Source: Planctomycetota bacterium (GTDB lineage: Bacteria; Planctomycetota; UBA8742; UBA2392). Taken from it: a stretch of 64,000 bases of DNA. Below are positions 8,409-21,979 of the stretch, piece after piece (within the stretch, counting starts at the first letter, position 1; each line of letters opens with the position of its first letter). Made by a program: the position numbers and the translations under genes. The notes under the pieces are model-generated. The model made no database searches. It was given only the letters and a program-made list of their open reading frames with translations, and was not told the DNA's origin. Location of the stretch: positions 1 through 64,000 of the forward strand of contig JADZFR010000056.1 of assembly GCA_020849795.1 (NCBI GenBank), given 5' to 3'.

Positions 8409-9113
8409 TTACTTGCCCTCCTGCAACGAGCGCAGGTACACGACAATCTTCCAGCGGTCGTCGTAGTCAACGTGGCTGGCATGCGCGGGCATCGTGTTGA
8501 AGCCGTGGGTGATCGTGTGAAAGATCTCGCCATCGGTCAGGCGGTCGCGGACGGCTGCATTGTCGATCGTCGGCGCCCCGATGCCAAACTTGGTGACGGG
8601 CGCGTTGCCCACACCAGCGACACCGTGGCAGCCCTGGCAATTCATCGTGAACAGGCGCTTGCCGCGGGCCAGCAGCGCCTCGCGCTCGGTCCCGGTCTTG
8701 CCGGTGTACGGGTTGGTCAGTGTGCGTGACTGCACGCGACCCGCTTCGCCGGCTGGTATGTCCAGCCACTGCTGTCCGCGGTAATACGTGCCGTCGGGTG
8801 GCGGCATTTCGGCGGTGCCCCACTGCTCAATCGGGTTGGGCAGCGGCGCACTGTTCCATTCGGGGTAATGGTGCATCTGCTGGCTTTCCCACGCCTTGCT
8901 GTAGGCCATGTCGGGCATGTATTCGAAATTGCGCTTGTTGAAGTCACGCAGCACAAAGCCGGCAACCAGGCCGGACACAATGGCGCCGATCAGCACGCCC
9001 GTTCCAATCCAGACGCGGGCGGGCTGCTTCTTTTCATTGCGTGCCACGAAGTCATGCGCGATGTCTACCGCCTGCACGTGGACGTCAACGACCTTGTCGA
9101 AGGCTTTCTGCAT
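8409..9113 (-). CDS. actE: Alternative complex III monoheme cytochrome c subunit ActE
   Basis: The 234-residue product has one membrane anchor (residues 35-55) followed by a periplasmic class I cytochrome c domain. Haem attachment motif CQGCH is at 159-163 and a likely distal Met lies in NTMPAH near residue 208. In the complex it receives electrons from the quinol-oxidising core and passes them to the terminal acceptor. The start overlaps the end of actD by one base, so the two are co-translated. Confidence 0.9.
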   Translation of the reverse strand: MQKAFDKVVDVHVQAVDIAHDFVARNEKKQPARVWIGTGVLIGAIVSGLVAGFVLRDFNKRNFEYMPDMAYSKAWESQQMHHYPEWNSAPLPNPIEQWGTAEMPPPDGTYYRGQQWLDIPAGEAGRVQSRTLTNPYTGKTGTEREALLARGKRLFTMNCQGCHGVAGVGNAPVTKFGIGAPTIDNAAVRDRLTDGEIFHTITHGFNTMPAHASHVDYDDRWKIVVYLRSLQEGK

Positions 9114-9665
9114 TACGCCGCCCCCTCCGGGCCGCTGTTGATGTCGTAGTCAGCGTCCACTTCGCGAATGTCCTCCGCGTGGTTGGCGGTGAAAATCTCG
9201 CGGGCCTTGGCCTCGTTGAAGTCTTCGTCCACTTCCAGCACGATCACGAAGCGGTCGTCTGTCTGGCGCGCATGGAAAAGGCGCGCCTGCTTGCCGGGAA
9301 AGAGGAAACAGAAGGCAAACAGTGCCAGCATCGTGCATACGCCGCCGAACAGCACGGTCAACTCGAACATGATCGGGATCATGGCCGGCACCGGCAGCGT
9401 TTCCTTGCCGCCGATGTTGAGCGGCCAGTCCCAGTACGACATGTAGCCCATGCCCAGGAACGCGATCGTGCAGCCCATCATGCCGCACAGGAACGTCACC
9501 CAGGTGATCTTGGAAAACGGCAGGCCCATCGCGCGGTCCAGGCCATGCACGGCATAGGGCGCCAGCACGTCGTGGTACGTGAAGTTGGCTTCGGTGCAGG
9601 CCTTTGTGGCCTCGAGGCAATCGTCCTCGTCGGTGAAGACGCCGAAGAAGAGCTTGTTCTCTTCA

Positions 9666-9673
<8 letters not shown>
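9113..9673 (-). CDS. actD: Alternative complex III subunit ActD (DUF3341)
   Basis: The 186-residue product matches the DUF3341/ActD layout: a soluble N-terminal part that contains [18 protein letters not shown] (a ferredoxin-like fold in solved complexes), then two closely spaced membrane segments (about residues 55-80 and 100-130), then a short charged tail. It is a structural subunit of the membrane complex and carries no visible cofactor motif. It overlaps the actC end by 8 bases and the actE start by one base. Confidence 0.88.
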
Positions 9674-11084
<1,411 letters not shown>

Positions 11085-11118
11085 ATAGCCTTACTCGGTC
11101 CGTTACTCGTGCTGCGGT

Positions 11119-14112
<2,994 letters not shown>

Positions 14113-14152
14113 GCCGTCCCTGTGTGGCACACTAAGCCCTACGCACGAAGCA

Positions 14153-14743
14153 CTAGCGATGGCAAGCGTCGCAGTTCAGCGGCGCTGCCGGTTCCCAGCC
14201 CTGCTTCTTGTACTCTTCGTTCCATGTACGGTGACAGTTCAGGCACCAGCCCATGGACAGAATGTTCTGCTGCAGTGCCACGCCTTCGTTTTCAATAGGG
14301 CCGTGGCATTCCTGGCACGTGAAGCCTTCGCCATTCTTGGCAATGCGCACGTGGGTCATGTGGTTGAAGTACACGAAGTCCGGATTGTTGTGCACCCGCT
14401 TCCACTCCACGCCCGTGCCGTCCGCGAACTTTGACGCCAGCAGCGCAATACGTTCTTTGCTTTCGGCCGTATTGCCCTTGACCGTGTTGTGGCAATTCAT
14501 GCACGTCTGCAGGTTCGGCACGCCCGCGTGGCGGCTCTGGTCGGCGGCGGTATGGCAATACTGGCAGTCAATGTTCAGGTAGCCGGCGTGCAGCCGGTGG
14601 CTGTACGGGATTGGCTGCTCGGGCTGGTACCCGGTGTGCAGGTTCGCCAGCTGCACGTCGAACGTGTCGCGAATACCCAGCAGCACCGGCATCGCGGTGC
14701 CGATGGTGAGCATCAGGAAAAGGATCGCGAGCTTCGCGTTCAT
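14153..14743 (-). CDS. actA: Alternative complex III pentahaem cytochrome c subunit ActA
   Basis: The 196-residue product has an N-terminal membrane anchor and five CXXCH haem sites: CQYCH (60-64), CMNCH (81-85), CQECH (143-147), CLNCH (167-171) and CDACH (191-195). The last one sits one residue before the C-terminal end. Five haems is the usual number for ActA, which links the iron-sulfur subunit to ActE. The gene lies two bases after the NarI-like gene, within the same operon. Confidence 0.92.
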   Translation of the reverse strand: MNAKLAILFLMLTIGTAMPVLLGIRDTFDVQLANLHTGYQPEQPIPYSHRLHAGYLNIDCQYCHTAADQSRHAGVPNLQTCMNCHNTVKGNTAESKERIALLASKFADGTGVEWKRVHNNPDFVYFNHMTHVRIAKNGEGFTCQECHGPIENEGVALQQNILSMGWCLNCHRTWNEEYKKQGWEPAAPLNCDACHR

Positions 14744-14745
14744 CT

Positions 14746-15552
14746 TCAGTGCTTCGCTTTCTCTTCGGCGCTTACGCCGTACATCAGTGCCACAGCGCGG
14801 CCCGCGTCAAGTTGTTCGTGCTTGCCGCCAATCAGGCTGTCAAAGCGCCACAACCTCGGGCGCGGTATCAGCATCAGGGTGATGACGCGGCTTTGGCACA
14901 TGATGGCAAACGCCAGCGAACCCATGATCACGTGCAGCTTGGCGATGGCCGGCAGGCTGTAAATCGCGGGGTCCGACCCCTGGCTGAACGTGAACGATTC
15001 GACCCAGTGCTGCCAGGCCACGGTGGCGGTCCAGACACTGGCGTGGCGCACGGTCGCCCACGCGAACAAGCCGACGCCCAGGGCACCCATGACGTGGCCG
15101 ATGATGGCCAGGTCAAGCAGGTTGAACTTGCGGCGGATCTTGGGCTCGGTCACGAAGCGCAAAATCAGGTTCAGGATGCCGAAGGTAGTGAAGAACGCGA
15201 GGCCCATCACCACGATTTCAAGAATGTCGCGTGCAATGCTGCTGCTGGCAATCGCCTGCGTCATGCGCGGTGAAACAATCAGGCAGAAGTGAATGGCGAC
15301 CAGTCCCCAGATGCCCAGCGACAGCGGCACCGAGCGCAGCTTGCGCTCTTGCCCGTCAGTGAAGCGCGGGCCCTTGGTCTTTTCCATGCGCAACCACATC
15401 ATCACGAACATCGGGCTGCCCAGCAGTGCGGCAACGGAAAGATAGGGCACCAGCAGCAACAGCAGATTAAGCAGTGGGTCCACCAGACGCAGGACATCCT
15501 CCAGCGTCTGCTGTGGCCACCAACGCAACAATCCACCTGATGGGTCGTCCAT
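14746..15552 (-). CDS. NarI-like membrane cytochrome b subunit
   Basis: The 268-residue product has about five membrane segments and conserved histidines in helices (VAIHFCLIV, IIGHVMG, AWQHWVE, AKLHVIMG). The last segment and its tail (LHVIMGSLAF to SRVITLMLIPRP) resemble the gamma subunit of respiratory nitrate reductase, NarI, which binds two b haems and oxidises quinol. No narGHJ genes are nearby; instead the gene lies between a diheme cytochrome c gene and actA, so it probably gives this complex III variant an additional cytochrome b module. The role is inference from position. AAGGGAC before the ATG serves as ribosome binding site. Confidence 0.7.
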   Translation of the reverse strand: MDDPSGGLLRWWPQQTLEDVLRLVDPLLNLLLLLVPYLSVAALLGSPMFVMMWLRMEKTKGPRFTDGQERKLRSVPLSLGIWGLVAIHFCLIVSPRMTQAIASSSIARDILEIVVMGLAFFTTFGILNLILRFVTEPKIRRKFNLLDLAIIGHVMGALGVGLFAWATVRHASVWTATVAWQHWVESFTFSQGSDPAIYSLPAIAKLHVIMGSLAFAIMCQSRVITLMLIPRPRLWRFDSLIGGKHEQLDAGRAVALMYGVSAEEKAKH

Positions 15553-15569
15553 GTCCCTTGCCCTTGCTG

Positions 15570-16730
15570 CTACTCTTTCTTCTCTTCCGGCTTGTCTTGT
15601 GCCTTGTCTTCTGTCTTGCCCTCGCCACCCGCACTTTCAGGCGCTGGTGGCTTGGATTCTTCTGTCGCAGGGGATTCCGTTTTCGGTGCCTCAGGTGCGT
15701 GCCCGTAGCCGCCACCGTGGCTGTCGTCGTGGTGGTGCTCTTCGGGCGCATACGGGCCGTCGACGAATTCCTTCTCTTCCTTGGCAAACAGGTTGGCGTA
15801 CAGGCCGGGCTCCATCAGCAGGATGAACAGCGCCGCCAGCAGCAACGCGAAAATCGGCAGGTAGTTCGACTCGCGCTCAGTGCCCACTTGCCGCATCTGG
15901 TAGTCAAAGAAGGTCATTACGGCTTCGAGCTCAGAATCCGTAAGGTGGCCGACTCCGTCGCGATAGTAGCGGTGCATGCGCGGCGCCTTTTCGCCCGACA
16001 GCAGGTTGAACAGCCCCTGCGCGTACATGTCCTTCTCTTCGCCGCCGTTGATGCGCGCGGCAACGAGCGTGTGTGAAATGTTGCGGCCCACGTTGCCGCC
16101 TCGAAGCTGGTCATCCGCACCCACGGTGTGGCAACCGATGCACGACGGGCCACCGTTGCTGAAGTGGCGGGCGCCAGTCACAAAGTCGCGGCCGAGCCGA
16201 ACTTTCTTCATGTAGGCGCCTTCGTCAAAGTCAGCTACCCGGTTGCGAAGGATGTAGTCAATCAGGTCCAGGATCTGGCGGTCCGTGATCGCGTCGGCCA
16301 AGCCGCCGCGCGGTGTCATGTCGACGTTGGGTGTGGGGCCTTCCTTCTTCTGCATCTCCACGAAGTACGGGTCCTTCACGCCTTTCACGTCCTTGATGTA
16401 CTCAAGCAGGCGCTGCTGGACGGCTTTGCCTTCGAACTGGGTCGCGGCTACCCGCTCATACAGCCCCGCGAAACCAGGGCCGACGGTCTTCTTCGTGGAC
16501 AGGGTGTGGCAGGCAGCACAGGCAGAGTACAGCTTCTCGCCGGGGTGCGGCTGGCCGGGTGACCAGCCTTGCGGCGCAAACTGGCCGGCGTTCTTGACGC
16601 CGTCCGGCAGCTCAGCCTCGGGCACCGGCATGGCCTGGGCATCGACGGTTGTTGCAGAGACACCGAAACCAATGACCGTGCAGAGCACTGCCGCCAAGGC
16701 AAAGAAAACCAGACACGTTACACGCCGCAC
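15570..16730 (-). CDS. Membrane-anchored diheme cytochrome c
   Basis: First gene of the eight-gene respiratory operon. From the GTG at 16730 (AGGAG 8 nt upstream) the product is 386 residues: a signal peptide, CAACH at 71-75, CIGCH at 197-201, a membrane segment near residue 300 (IFALLLAALFILLM) and a long C-terminal tail rich in His, then Glu, Lys and Pro. The order of two c-haem domains followed by a membrane anchor resembles cytochromes that work with bc-type complexes. With the adjacent NarI-like cytochrome b it probably forms an electron-transfer pair feeding or draining alternative complex III. The charged 80-residue tail is low-complexity. Confidence 0.8.
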   Translation of the reverse strand: MRRVTCLVFFALAAVLCTVIGFGVSATTVDAQAMPVPEAELPDGVKNAGQFAPQGWSPGQPHPGEKLYSACAACHTLSTKKTVGPGFAGLYERVAATQFEGKAVQQRLLEYIKDVKGVKDPYFVEMQKKEGPTPNVDMTPRGGLADAITDRQILDLIDYILRNRVADFDEGAYMKKVRLGRDFVTGARHFSNGGPSCIGCHTVGADDQLRGGNVGRNISHTLVAARINGGEEKDMYAQGLFNLLSGEKAPRMHRYYRDGVGHLTDSELEAVMTFFDYQMRQVGTERESNYLPIFALLLAALFILLMEPGLYANLFAKEEKEFVDGPYAPEEHHHDDSHGGGYGHAPEAPKTESPATEESKPPAPESAGGEGKTEDKAQDKPEEKKE

Positions 16731-16881
16731 TTGCACTTCTCCTGCCGCAGGTTCGCCACCGGTTAAGACAACGCGAGGCCGCTGAGCGCCCCCGTCGCAT
16801 GGATTGCACTGCTTCGCCGGTTGTGAATCCGCCCGGGTCAGACTCAACCCGGCTCCCGCGGAGATGGTTGTATATAAAGGA

Positions 16882-16911
16882 GTAATAGGGGGATAAAGCC
16901 CCTACGTTCAA
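16882..16911 (-). promoter_or_regulatory. Candidate promoter of the cytochrome/act operon
   Basis: On the minus strand TTGAAC (16911-16906), an 18-nt spacer and TATTAC (16887-16882). It lies about 150 nt upstream of the operon's first start codon, within the 299-bp intergenic region 16731-17029, which otherwise shows no gene and only weak hairpins. Confidence 0.35.
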
Positions 16912-17029
16912 GTTGTGCGCAAAAAGCGCCCACGACTGAAGTCAGGCTCCCAAGCCCTATTTCAAAGGGTCTGCAGCCGTGACTGTAGCAACACAGGCGT
17001 GAATGGTCTCCGGACCGTATTGGTCGGGA

Positions 17030-18847
17030 TTAGCCCGGCGCGTTGTCAACCTTCAGAACGCTGAGGAAGGCACCCTGGGGCACCTCAACGCCGCCGATCA
17101 TCTTCATGCGCTTCTTGCCCTTCTTCTGCTTCTCGAGCAGTTTCTTCTTGCGCGAGATGTCGCCGCCGTAGCACTTGGCCAGCACGTTCTTGCCCATCGC
17201 GCCGATCTTTTCGCTGGCGATGACCTTGCCGCCGATGGCTGCCTGCAAGTTCACCACGAACAGGTGCTTGGGGATTTCTTCCTTCAACTTCTTGAGCAGG
17301 TTGCGCCCGCGCTGCTCGGCAAACTGCCGGTGCACGATCATCGCCAGCGCATCGACCTCTTCGCCGGCAATCATGATGCGCACCTTGACCAGGTCGGCGG
17401 GCTCAAAGCCGGTGGTTTCATAGTCCATCGTCGCGTAGCCGCGAGTGCCGGACTTGAGCTTGTCGAAAAAGTCGAAGATGACCTCGGCCAGCGGCATCCG
17501 AAACGTCAGCATTGCGCGGTCGCGGCCCAGGTGTTCCTGGTTCTGGTAAAGCCCGCGCCGCTCAAGGGCCAGCGACATCACGTTGCCGATGTACTCGGTC
17601 GGCGTGATTACGCTCAGGCGCACGATCGGTTCAAGGATTTCTTTGTACTGCGTGGGGTCCGGCAGGTCGCCCGCCTTGGAAATTCGTTCATGGGTGCCGT
17701 CGGCGCGCACGATTTCGTAGGTGACGTTGGGCGCGCTCTGCACCAGGTCGAGGCCCAGTTCACGCTCGACGCGTTCCTGGAAAATCTCCATGTGCAGCAG
17801 GCCCAGGAACCCGCAGCGAAACCCGCTGCCCAGGGCATCGCTTTGCTCGGGCACGTAGGTGATGCTGCTGTCCGACAGCGTAATCTTCTGCAGCCCCTTG
17901 CGCAGCGCGTCGAACTCGGCTGCATTCGTGGGATACACGCCCGCATACACCATGGGCTGCGGCTTCTTGTAGCCGGGCAGCGGTTGTACCTGGTCTTTGA
18001 ATTTGGCCAGGGTCAGCGTGTCGCCGACGCCGACGTCCTGCACGGTCTTGATGCCGCAGATGATGTAGCCGACCTCGCCGGTAGAAAGTTCGGGCTGCTT
18101 ATGCATGCCCATGCGCACGACGCCGACTTCCAGCACGTCGAATTCGCTGCGTGTGCCAATCATGAAAATGCGGTCGCCCGCGCTTAACTTGCCCTCGCGC
18201 ACGCGCACATAGATGACCACGCCGCGATAATCGTCGTAGACCGCGTCGAAGATCAGCGCGCGCAGCGGGGAGTTGATGTCGCCCTCGGGTGGCGGCACGC
18301 GCTTGACAATTTCGTGCACCAGCAGGTCAACACCCAGCCCGGACTTGCCGCTGACCTTGATCACGGTGTCTGGCCTGGTGCCGAAGGCGGCTTCGAGCTC
18401 GTAGCACGTGCGCTCAAAGTCTGCGGCAACCATGTCAACCTTGTTCGCAATGGGGATGACCTCAAGGTCGGCGCCGATGGCCAGGTACATGTTGGCAACC
18501 GTCTGGGCCTGGATGCCCTGGGTCGCATCGACGAGCAGCAAAGCGCCTTCACAGGCGTTCATGGCGCGACTGACTTCATAGCCGAAGTCCACATGGCCGG
18601 GGGTGTCGATCAGGTTGAACATGTAATGCTCGCCGTCCACGATCATCGGCAGCGCAATGGCCTTGGCCTTGATCGTGATGCCGCGCTCGCGTTCAAGGTC
18701 CATGCTGTCCATGGTTTGCTCGACGAGTTTGCGCTTGTCGACGGCTGCGGACATCCCGAGCAGGCGGTCCGCCAGCGTGGACTTGCCGTGGTCAATGTGC
18801 GCAATGATGCAGAAGTTGCGAATGTGTGAGAGAGGCAGGTCGGACAC
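17030..18847 (-). CDS. lepA: Elongation factor 4 (LepA)
   Basis: Ribosome-associated translational GTPase. The 605-residue product has the G1 motif AHIDHGKST near the N terminus, the switch region RERGITIKA, G3 DTPGHVDF, G4 NKVD, then the beta-barrel, EF-G-like domains III/V and the LepA-specific C-terminal domain rich in Lys (SRKKKLLEKQKKGKKRMK). It starts with GTG at 18847, with GAGGG upstream. Length is that of the family. Confidence 0.97.
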   Translation of the reverse strand: MSDLPLSHIRNFCIIAHIDHGKSTLADRLLGMSAAVDKRKLVEQTMDSMDLERERGITIKAKAIALPMIVDGEHYMFNLIDTPGHVDFGYEVSRAMNACEGALLLVDATQGIQAQTVANMYLAIGADLEVIPIANKVDMVAADFERTCYELEAAFGTRPDTVIKVSGKSGLGVDLLVHEIVKRVPPPEGDINSPLRALIFDAVYDDYRGVVIYVRVREGKLSAGDRIFMIGTRSEFDVLEVGVVRMGMHKQPELSTGEVGYIICGIKTVQDVGVGDTLTLAKFKDQVQPLPGYKKPQPMVYAGVYPTNAAEFDALRKGLQKITLSDSSITYVPEQSDALGSGFRCGFLGLLHMEIFQERVERELGLDLVQSAPNVTYEIVRADGTHERISKAGDLPDPTQYKEILEPIVRLSVITPTEYIGNVMSLALERRGLYQNQEHLGRDRAMLTFRMPLAEVIFDFFDKLKSGTRGYATMDYETTGFEPADLVKVRIMIAGEEVDALAMIVHRQFAEQRGRNLLKKLKEEIPKHLFVVNLQAAIGGKVIASEKIGAMGKNVLAKCYGGDISRKKKLLEKQKKGKKRMKMIGGVEVPQGAFLSVLKVDNAPG

Positions 18848-18980
18848 GGAACCCTCGGGCGCTGCAATCGGACGAAGATAGATAGCAACGCACCGCCGGA
18901 GTGCCAGTAGAAGAGGCTCGAATCCGTCACCAGATCGCGTCTGCCAGCGTCGGTCACAGCCGGTTGCGACCCACAGCGTG

Positions 18981-21356
18981 TCAAGGCACCGCGTAGCCGT
19001 CGTTTTTCATCTGCTTGGTGATATCATCGAGGGCCTTCGTGAAAGCCTCTTTGGGCTGCCCGACCAGCGCGAAATTGTCGTACTTGCCGGGGTGCGCCTG
19101 CTTCAGCGAACTCAACAGAATCTCGCTGACGGTGTCACGGTTGCTGCTTTGCTCTGCGTTCTCACGCAGTTTCTCGATTGCGACCGGCATCCACAGGTCG
19201 CGCAACGGCCCAGAGGCACCCGTCGCCAGGCGCGCCCTTTCTTCTTCCGGCAGTCCGTTCTTGAGCGCGCTGGAAATGCTGCGCCCGAACTCGCCCTTGA
19301 CCGCCGCGGTCAAACCGCCGCGGAACACCTGGTATTCGCGGGTGGCGGCCTCGTCGCTGCTCCAGGACTTCGACTGCTCGAGTGCCACGACAATCAGCGC
19401 GATGCGCACGGCATGTGTCTCAATCATCGGCTGGAAGGCCGTGTTGATGACCTCAACGCGGGAGCCCTTGAGTGCCTGCAGGTAGCCCAGAACATCCTTG
19501 TCACCGTACTGGGTGCCCAGCAGTTCCTTCAACAAGGACGCATGCTCAGCGCTGGATTTGGTCAGTCGGGCCAGCAACGAGCGCAATGCGTCGCGAAGAG
19601 TGCGCGGGTCGTCGGGGTTATCAGGCAGCACCGCCTCTGTGCTGCGAGCGCGCTCGAGCAAACGCCGCTGCAATTCGCTGGCCGGCTCAGGCGCGACGCC
19701 CATTTCCTGGTACACCTGGATCAGCTTGATCAGTACCTGCACCGACGTTTCCGGGCCGCCCAGAAGCCGTGTGTAGAGGGCGCTTAGCTTTTCGGACAGC
19801 GGCGGCTTCGACAGCGACTCAAGCACTGCAGCGCCCTTGCTCTTGGGGATGGACTCGCGCAGCGTTGACAGTGCGCCGAGTGACACGCGCTCCTGATCGG
19901 TGGATGGAATCTCGGTACAGCCCAGTTGAACGAGCGATGCCGTGCAGGCGACAATGTCCACGTTGCGCAGGCGTGCCAGGTAGGCCAGCGTGTCACACGC
20001 GCGTACCGCCAGGTCGGCGTAGCGCTTGCGGGCCGGGGCTTCCAGCGTGGCGGCCAGCTTGTCGGCGGTCAGCTTCAAGAGCCGGTCAAGCTCGGCAATG
20101 ATGGCCCGCGCGGCTTCGGACTGGTCGGCATCTGCGATCACGCTGCGTGCCTGCGTGATCAGCGTTTCCAGCAAAGTGTTACTGCGCGCCTCTACGCCAT
20201 CGAGTTCTGTCCGCAACAACTCTGCCAGGCGCGTTGCGGCCAGTGGTGAGTTCAAGCCGCGCACGAGTTCAAGCCGCAAATCTGAACTGATGCCATTGGC
20301 TGCCAGGCACTGGTCAATGAAAGGAAATGCCAGCGCCGGTTTTCCGCTTTCGGCCAGCGCATTGGCGCAGCTCTTGCGCAGTTCTTCGGGCTCTGTCGCT
20401 GTGTTCAGTACCTTGCCCAGGACCTCAATCGGTGCCTTGGCGGCGTCGTCGGTGAGACTGGGCTTGAGAAGTTCTTTCAGCAGCTTCACGGCTTCCAGTC
20501 GCACCAGCAGGTACTTGGCTTCTTTCAAGCGAATGACCAGGGCGTTGACGTCGCCGCGTTCATCTTTGCGCATGCGCTCAAGCAGCACCTCGAGCAGTTC
20601 TTTCTCGATGCGCGAGCGGTCTTCTTCGGCCTTGCGCCGCGCCTCGTTCTCGCGGTCCGCGATCTCTACGATCAGGTCAAGTTCGGATTTGCCGTCCAGC
20701 CAGGCCGTCCACTCTTCGGCAGTCTTGTGGGTCAGCAGTGCCAGCCGCGACAGGCTGCGCATGGCCACGGTACTCAGCTCGGTCTCTTTGCGACCAAGTG
20801 CCTCCACCAGCGGCGGGATCAACTTGGCGGCGCCTGCGGCGCCTCCGATACGGCGACCCGCGCTGGCGGCGGCGGCAACGCGCTCGCCGGCGACCTCGGA
20901 TTTCAGCATGGTGGTGATCACGGGCAGCGCAGCGCGCTTGAACGCGACAACCGCTTCGCCGGCGATCCGCGCGTTGTCGCCAGGGTCGTTGGCGGCAAGC
21001 ACCAGGGCCGGGATGAAGCACGCGTGTCGCGCTGACTCGTTGTCGCGGACGTACTCAAGCAAGTCCTTGAACACGTCTTCGGGCTTCTTGTTTTTCAGAA
21101 TGCTGAGCAGCGGGTCCGGGTCGCGTTTCTGGTCGGCCGCCTTGGTCAGGATGGCGGCAAACGCCGCACGGCGCGCGGCCTGGTCGGCTGCGGCTTGCAG
21201 TTGCTTGACTTCCTCGGCGAACGGGCTGCCCTCTTCAGGCTGCAGTTGCAGGCGTTCGTCGCCTGCCACCGCCCCGCCCTGCGCACGACACGGGCCGCAC
21301 GCAATCAAACACAAGCCGAGGATGCCAAGCACCCAAATGGGCACCTGTCCTCGCAT
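18981..21356 (-). CDS. HEAT-repeat lipoprotein of unknown function
   Basis: The 791-residue product has a signal peptide ending in a lipobox (LIAC, Cys20), so it is probably a lipoprotein. The rest is helical: repeated pairs of amphipathic helices with Leu/Ala spacing typical of HEAT/armadillo folds (for example VKLLKELLKPSL, LLLSLKQA) and a charged stretch rich in Glu, Arg and Lys near residues 230-270 that may form a coiled coil. Such proteins act as scaffolds; no catalytic motif is visible. The ATG at 21356 has AAGGTG upstream. The gene is divergent from folK, with 143 bp between starts. Confidence 0.7.
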   Translation of the reverse strand: MRGQVPIWVLGILGLCLIACGPCRAQGGAVAGDERLQLQPEEGSPFAEEVKQLQAAADQAARRAAFAAILTKAADQKRDPDPLLSILKNKKPEDVFKDLLEYVRDNESARHACFIPALVLAANDPGDNARIAGEAVVAFKRAALPVITTMLKSEVAGERVAAAASAGRRIGGAAGAAKLIPPLVEALGRKETELSTVAMRSLSRLALLTHKTAEEWTAWLDGKSELDLIVEIADRENEARRKAEEDRSRIEKELLEVLLERMRKDERGDVNALVIRLKEAKYLLVRLEAVKLLKELLKPSLTDDAAKAPIEVLGKVLNTATEPEELRKSCANALAESGKPALAFPFIDQCLAANGISSDLRLELVRGLNSPLAATRLAELLRTELDGVEARSNTLLETLITQARSVIADADQSEAARAIIAELDRLLKLTADKLAATLEAPARKRYADLAVRACDTLAYLARLRNVDIVACTASLVQLGCTEIPSTDQERVSLGALSTLRESIPKSKGAAVLESLSKPPLSEKLSALYTRLLGGPETSVQVLIKLIQVYQEMGVAPEPASELQRRLLERARSTEAVLPDNPDDPRTLRDALRSLLARLTKSSAEHASLLKELLGTQYGDKDVLGYLQALKGSRVEVINTAFQPMIETHAVRIALIVVALEQSKSWSSDEAATREYQVFRGGLTAAVKGEFGRSISSALKNGLPEEERARLATGASGPLRDLWMPVAIEKLRENAEQSSNRDTVSEILLSSLKQAHPGKYDNFALVGQPKEAFTKALDDITKQMKNDGYAVP

Positions 21357-21486
21357 GGTATCACCTTGATGCTGTTGAGGATGCGCATAGCGCACCCCGT
21401 CCCGGCCCGTACATTAAACGCTATCGCCCCATGAAATGCGAAACAAAACGCCGGCAGCCGCCCATGGTGCCGATTCGGCCACGCGG

Positions 21487-21499
21487 TACCCTGCCAGCC
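21487..21499 (+). promoter_or_regulatory. Leaderless-type -10 box of folK
   Basis: TACCCT (21487-21492) ends 7 nt before the folK ATG at 21500, with no ribosome binding site between. Same arrangement as at queG, nuoH and the TPR gene. Confidence 0.4.
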
Positions 21500-21979
21500 A
21501 TGGAACCGGTACTCGCCGCCATCGCGCTTGGCAGTAACCTTGGGGACCGAAAAGCCGCAATTCAGGAGGCTCTGGGGGCGATCAGCCGATTGCCGGCCAC
21601 GCGCCTGCTGCGGACGTCGGACCTGATCGCGACCGCGCCCGAGGACTCACCCCCGGGTGCCGGCGAGTTCCTGAACTCGGCCGTGCTGGTCGAGACGTCG
21701 TTGACGGCCCGGCAACTGCTGGATGCCATGCTGATCATTGAGCAGAGGCTGGGCCGCGAGCGCACGCAACGCAATGCACCGCGCACGATTGACCTTGACC
21801 TGCTGCTGTATGGCAGCGACATCATAGAGGAAGAAGGTTTGCAGATTCCGCACCCGCGCATGCACGAGCGCGTGTTCGTGCTGTGGCCCCTGCTCCAGAT
21901 TGCGCCGCGCATCGCCAACCCGCGCACCGGCGAGCCTTATGCTGCAGCGTTCGCACGCATCAAGGGCGCTGGGGCGTAA
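21500..21979 (+). CDS. folK: 2-amino-4-hydroxy-6-hydroxymethyldihydropteridine pyrophosphokinase
   Basis: Transfers pyrophosphate from ATP to the hydroxymethyl pterin in folate synthesis. The 159-residue product has GSNLGD at the N terminus, the catalytic region RNAPRTIDLDLLLYG and the closing motif IPHPRMHERVFVLWPL. I use the ATG at 21500, where homology begins; an upstream in-frame ATG would add 23 residues unlike the family. No other folate gene is next to it. Its end overlaps the convergent Hcp-like gene by 20 bp. Confidence 0.95.
   Translation: MEPVLAAIALGSNLGDRKAAIQEALGAISRLPATRLLRTSDLIATAPEDSPPGAGEFLNSAVLVETSLTARQLLDAMLIIEQRLGRERTQRNAPRTIDLDLLLYGSDIIEEEGLQIPHPRMHERVFVLWPLLQIAPRIANPRTGEPYAAAFARIKGAGA

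Noticed and set aside
18915..18975. tRNA-like string ggctcgaatcc upstream of the HEAT gene end
   Set aside because: It resembles a T-loop, but no matching acceptor, D or anticodon stems can be formed around it.
20026..21369. 447-codon plus-strand frame opposite the HEAT-repeat gene
   Set aside because: Ser/Arg/Ala-rich antisense translation; the minus frame has a signal peptide, a ribosome binding site and HEAT periodicity.
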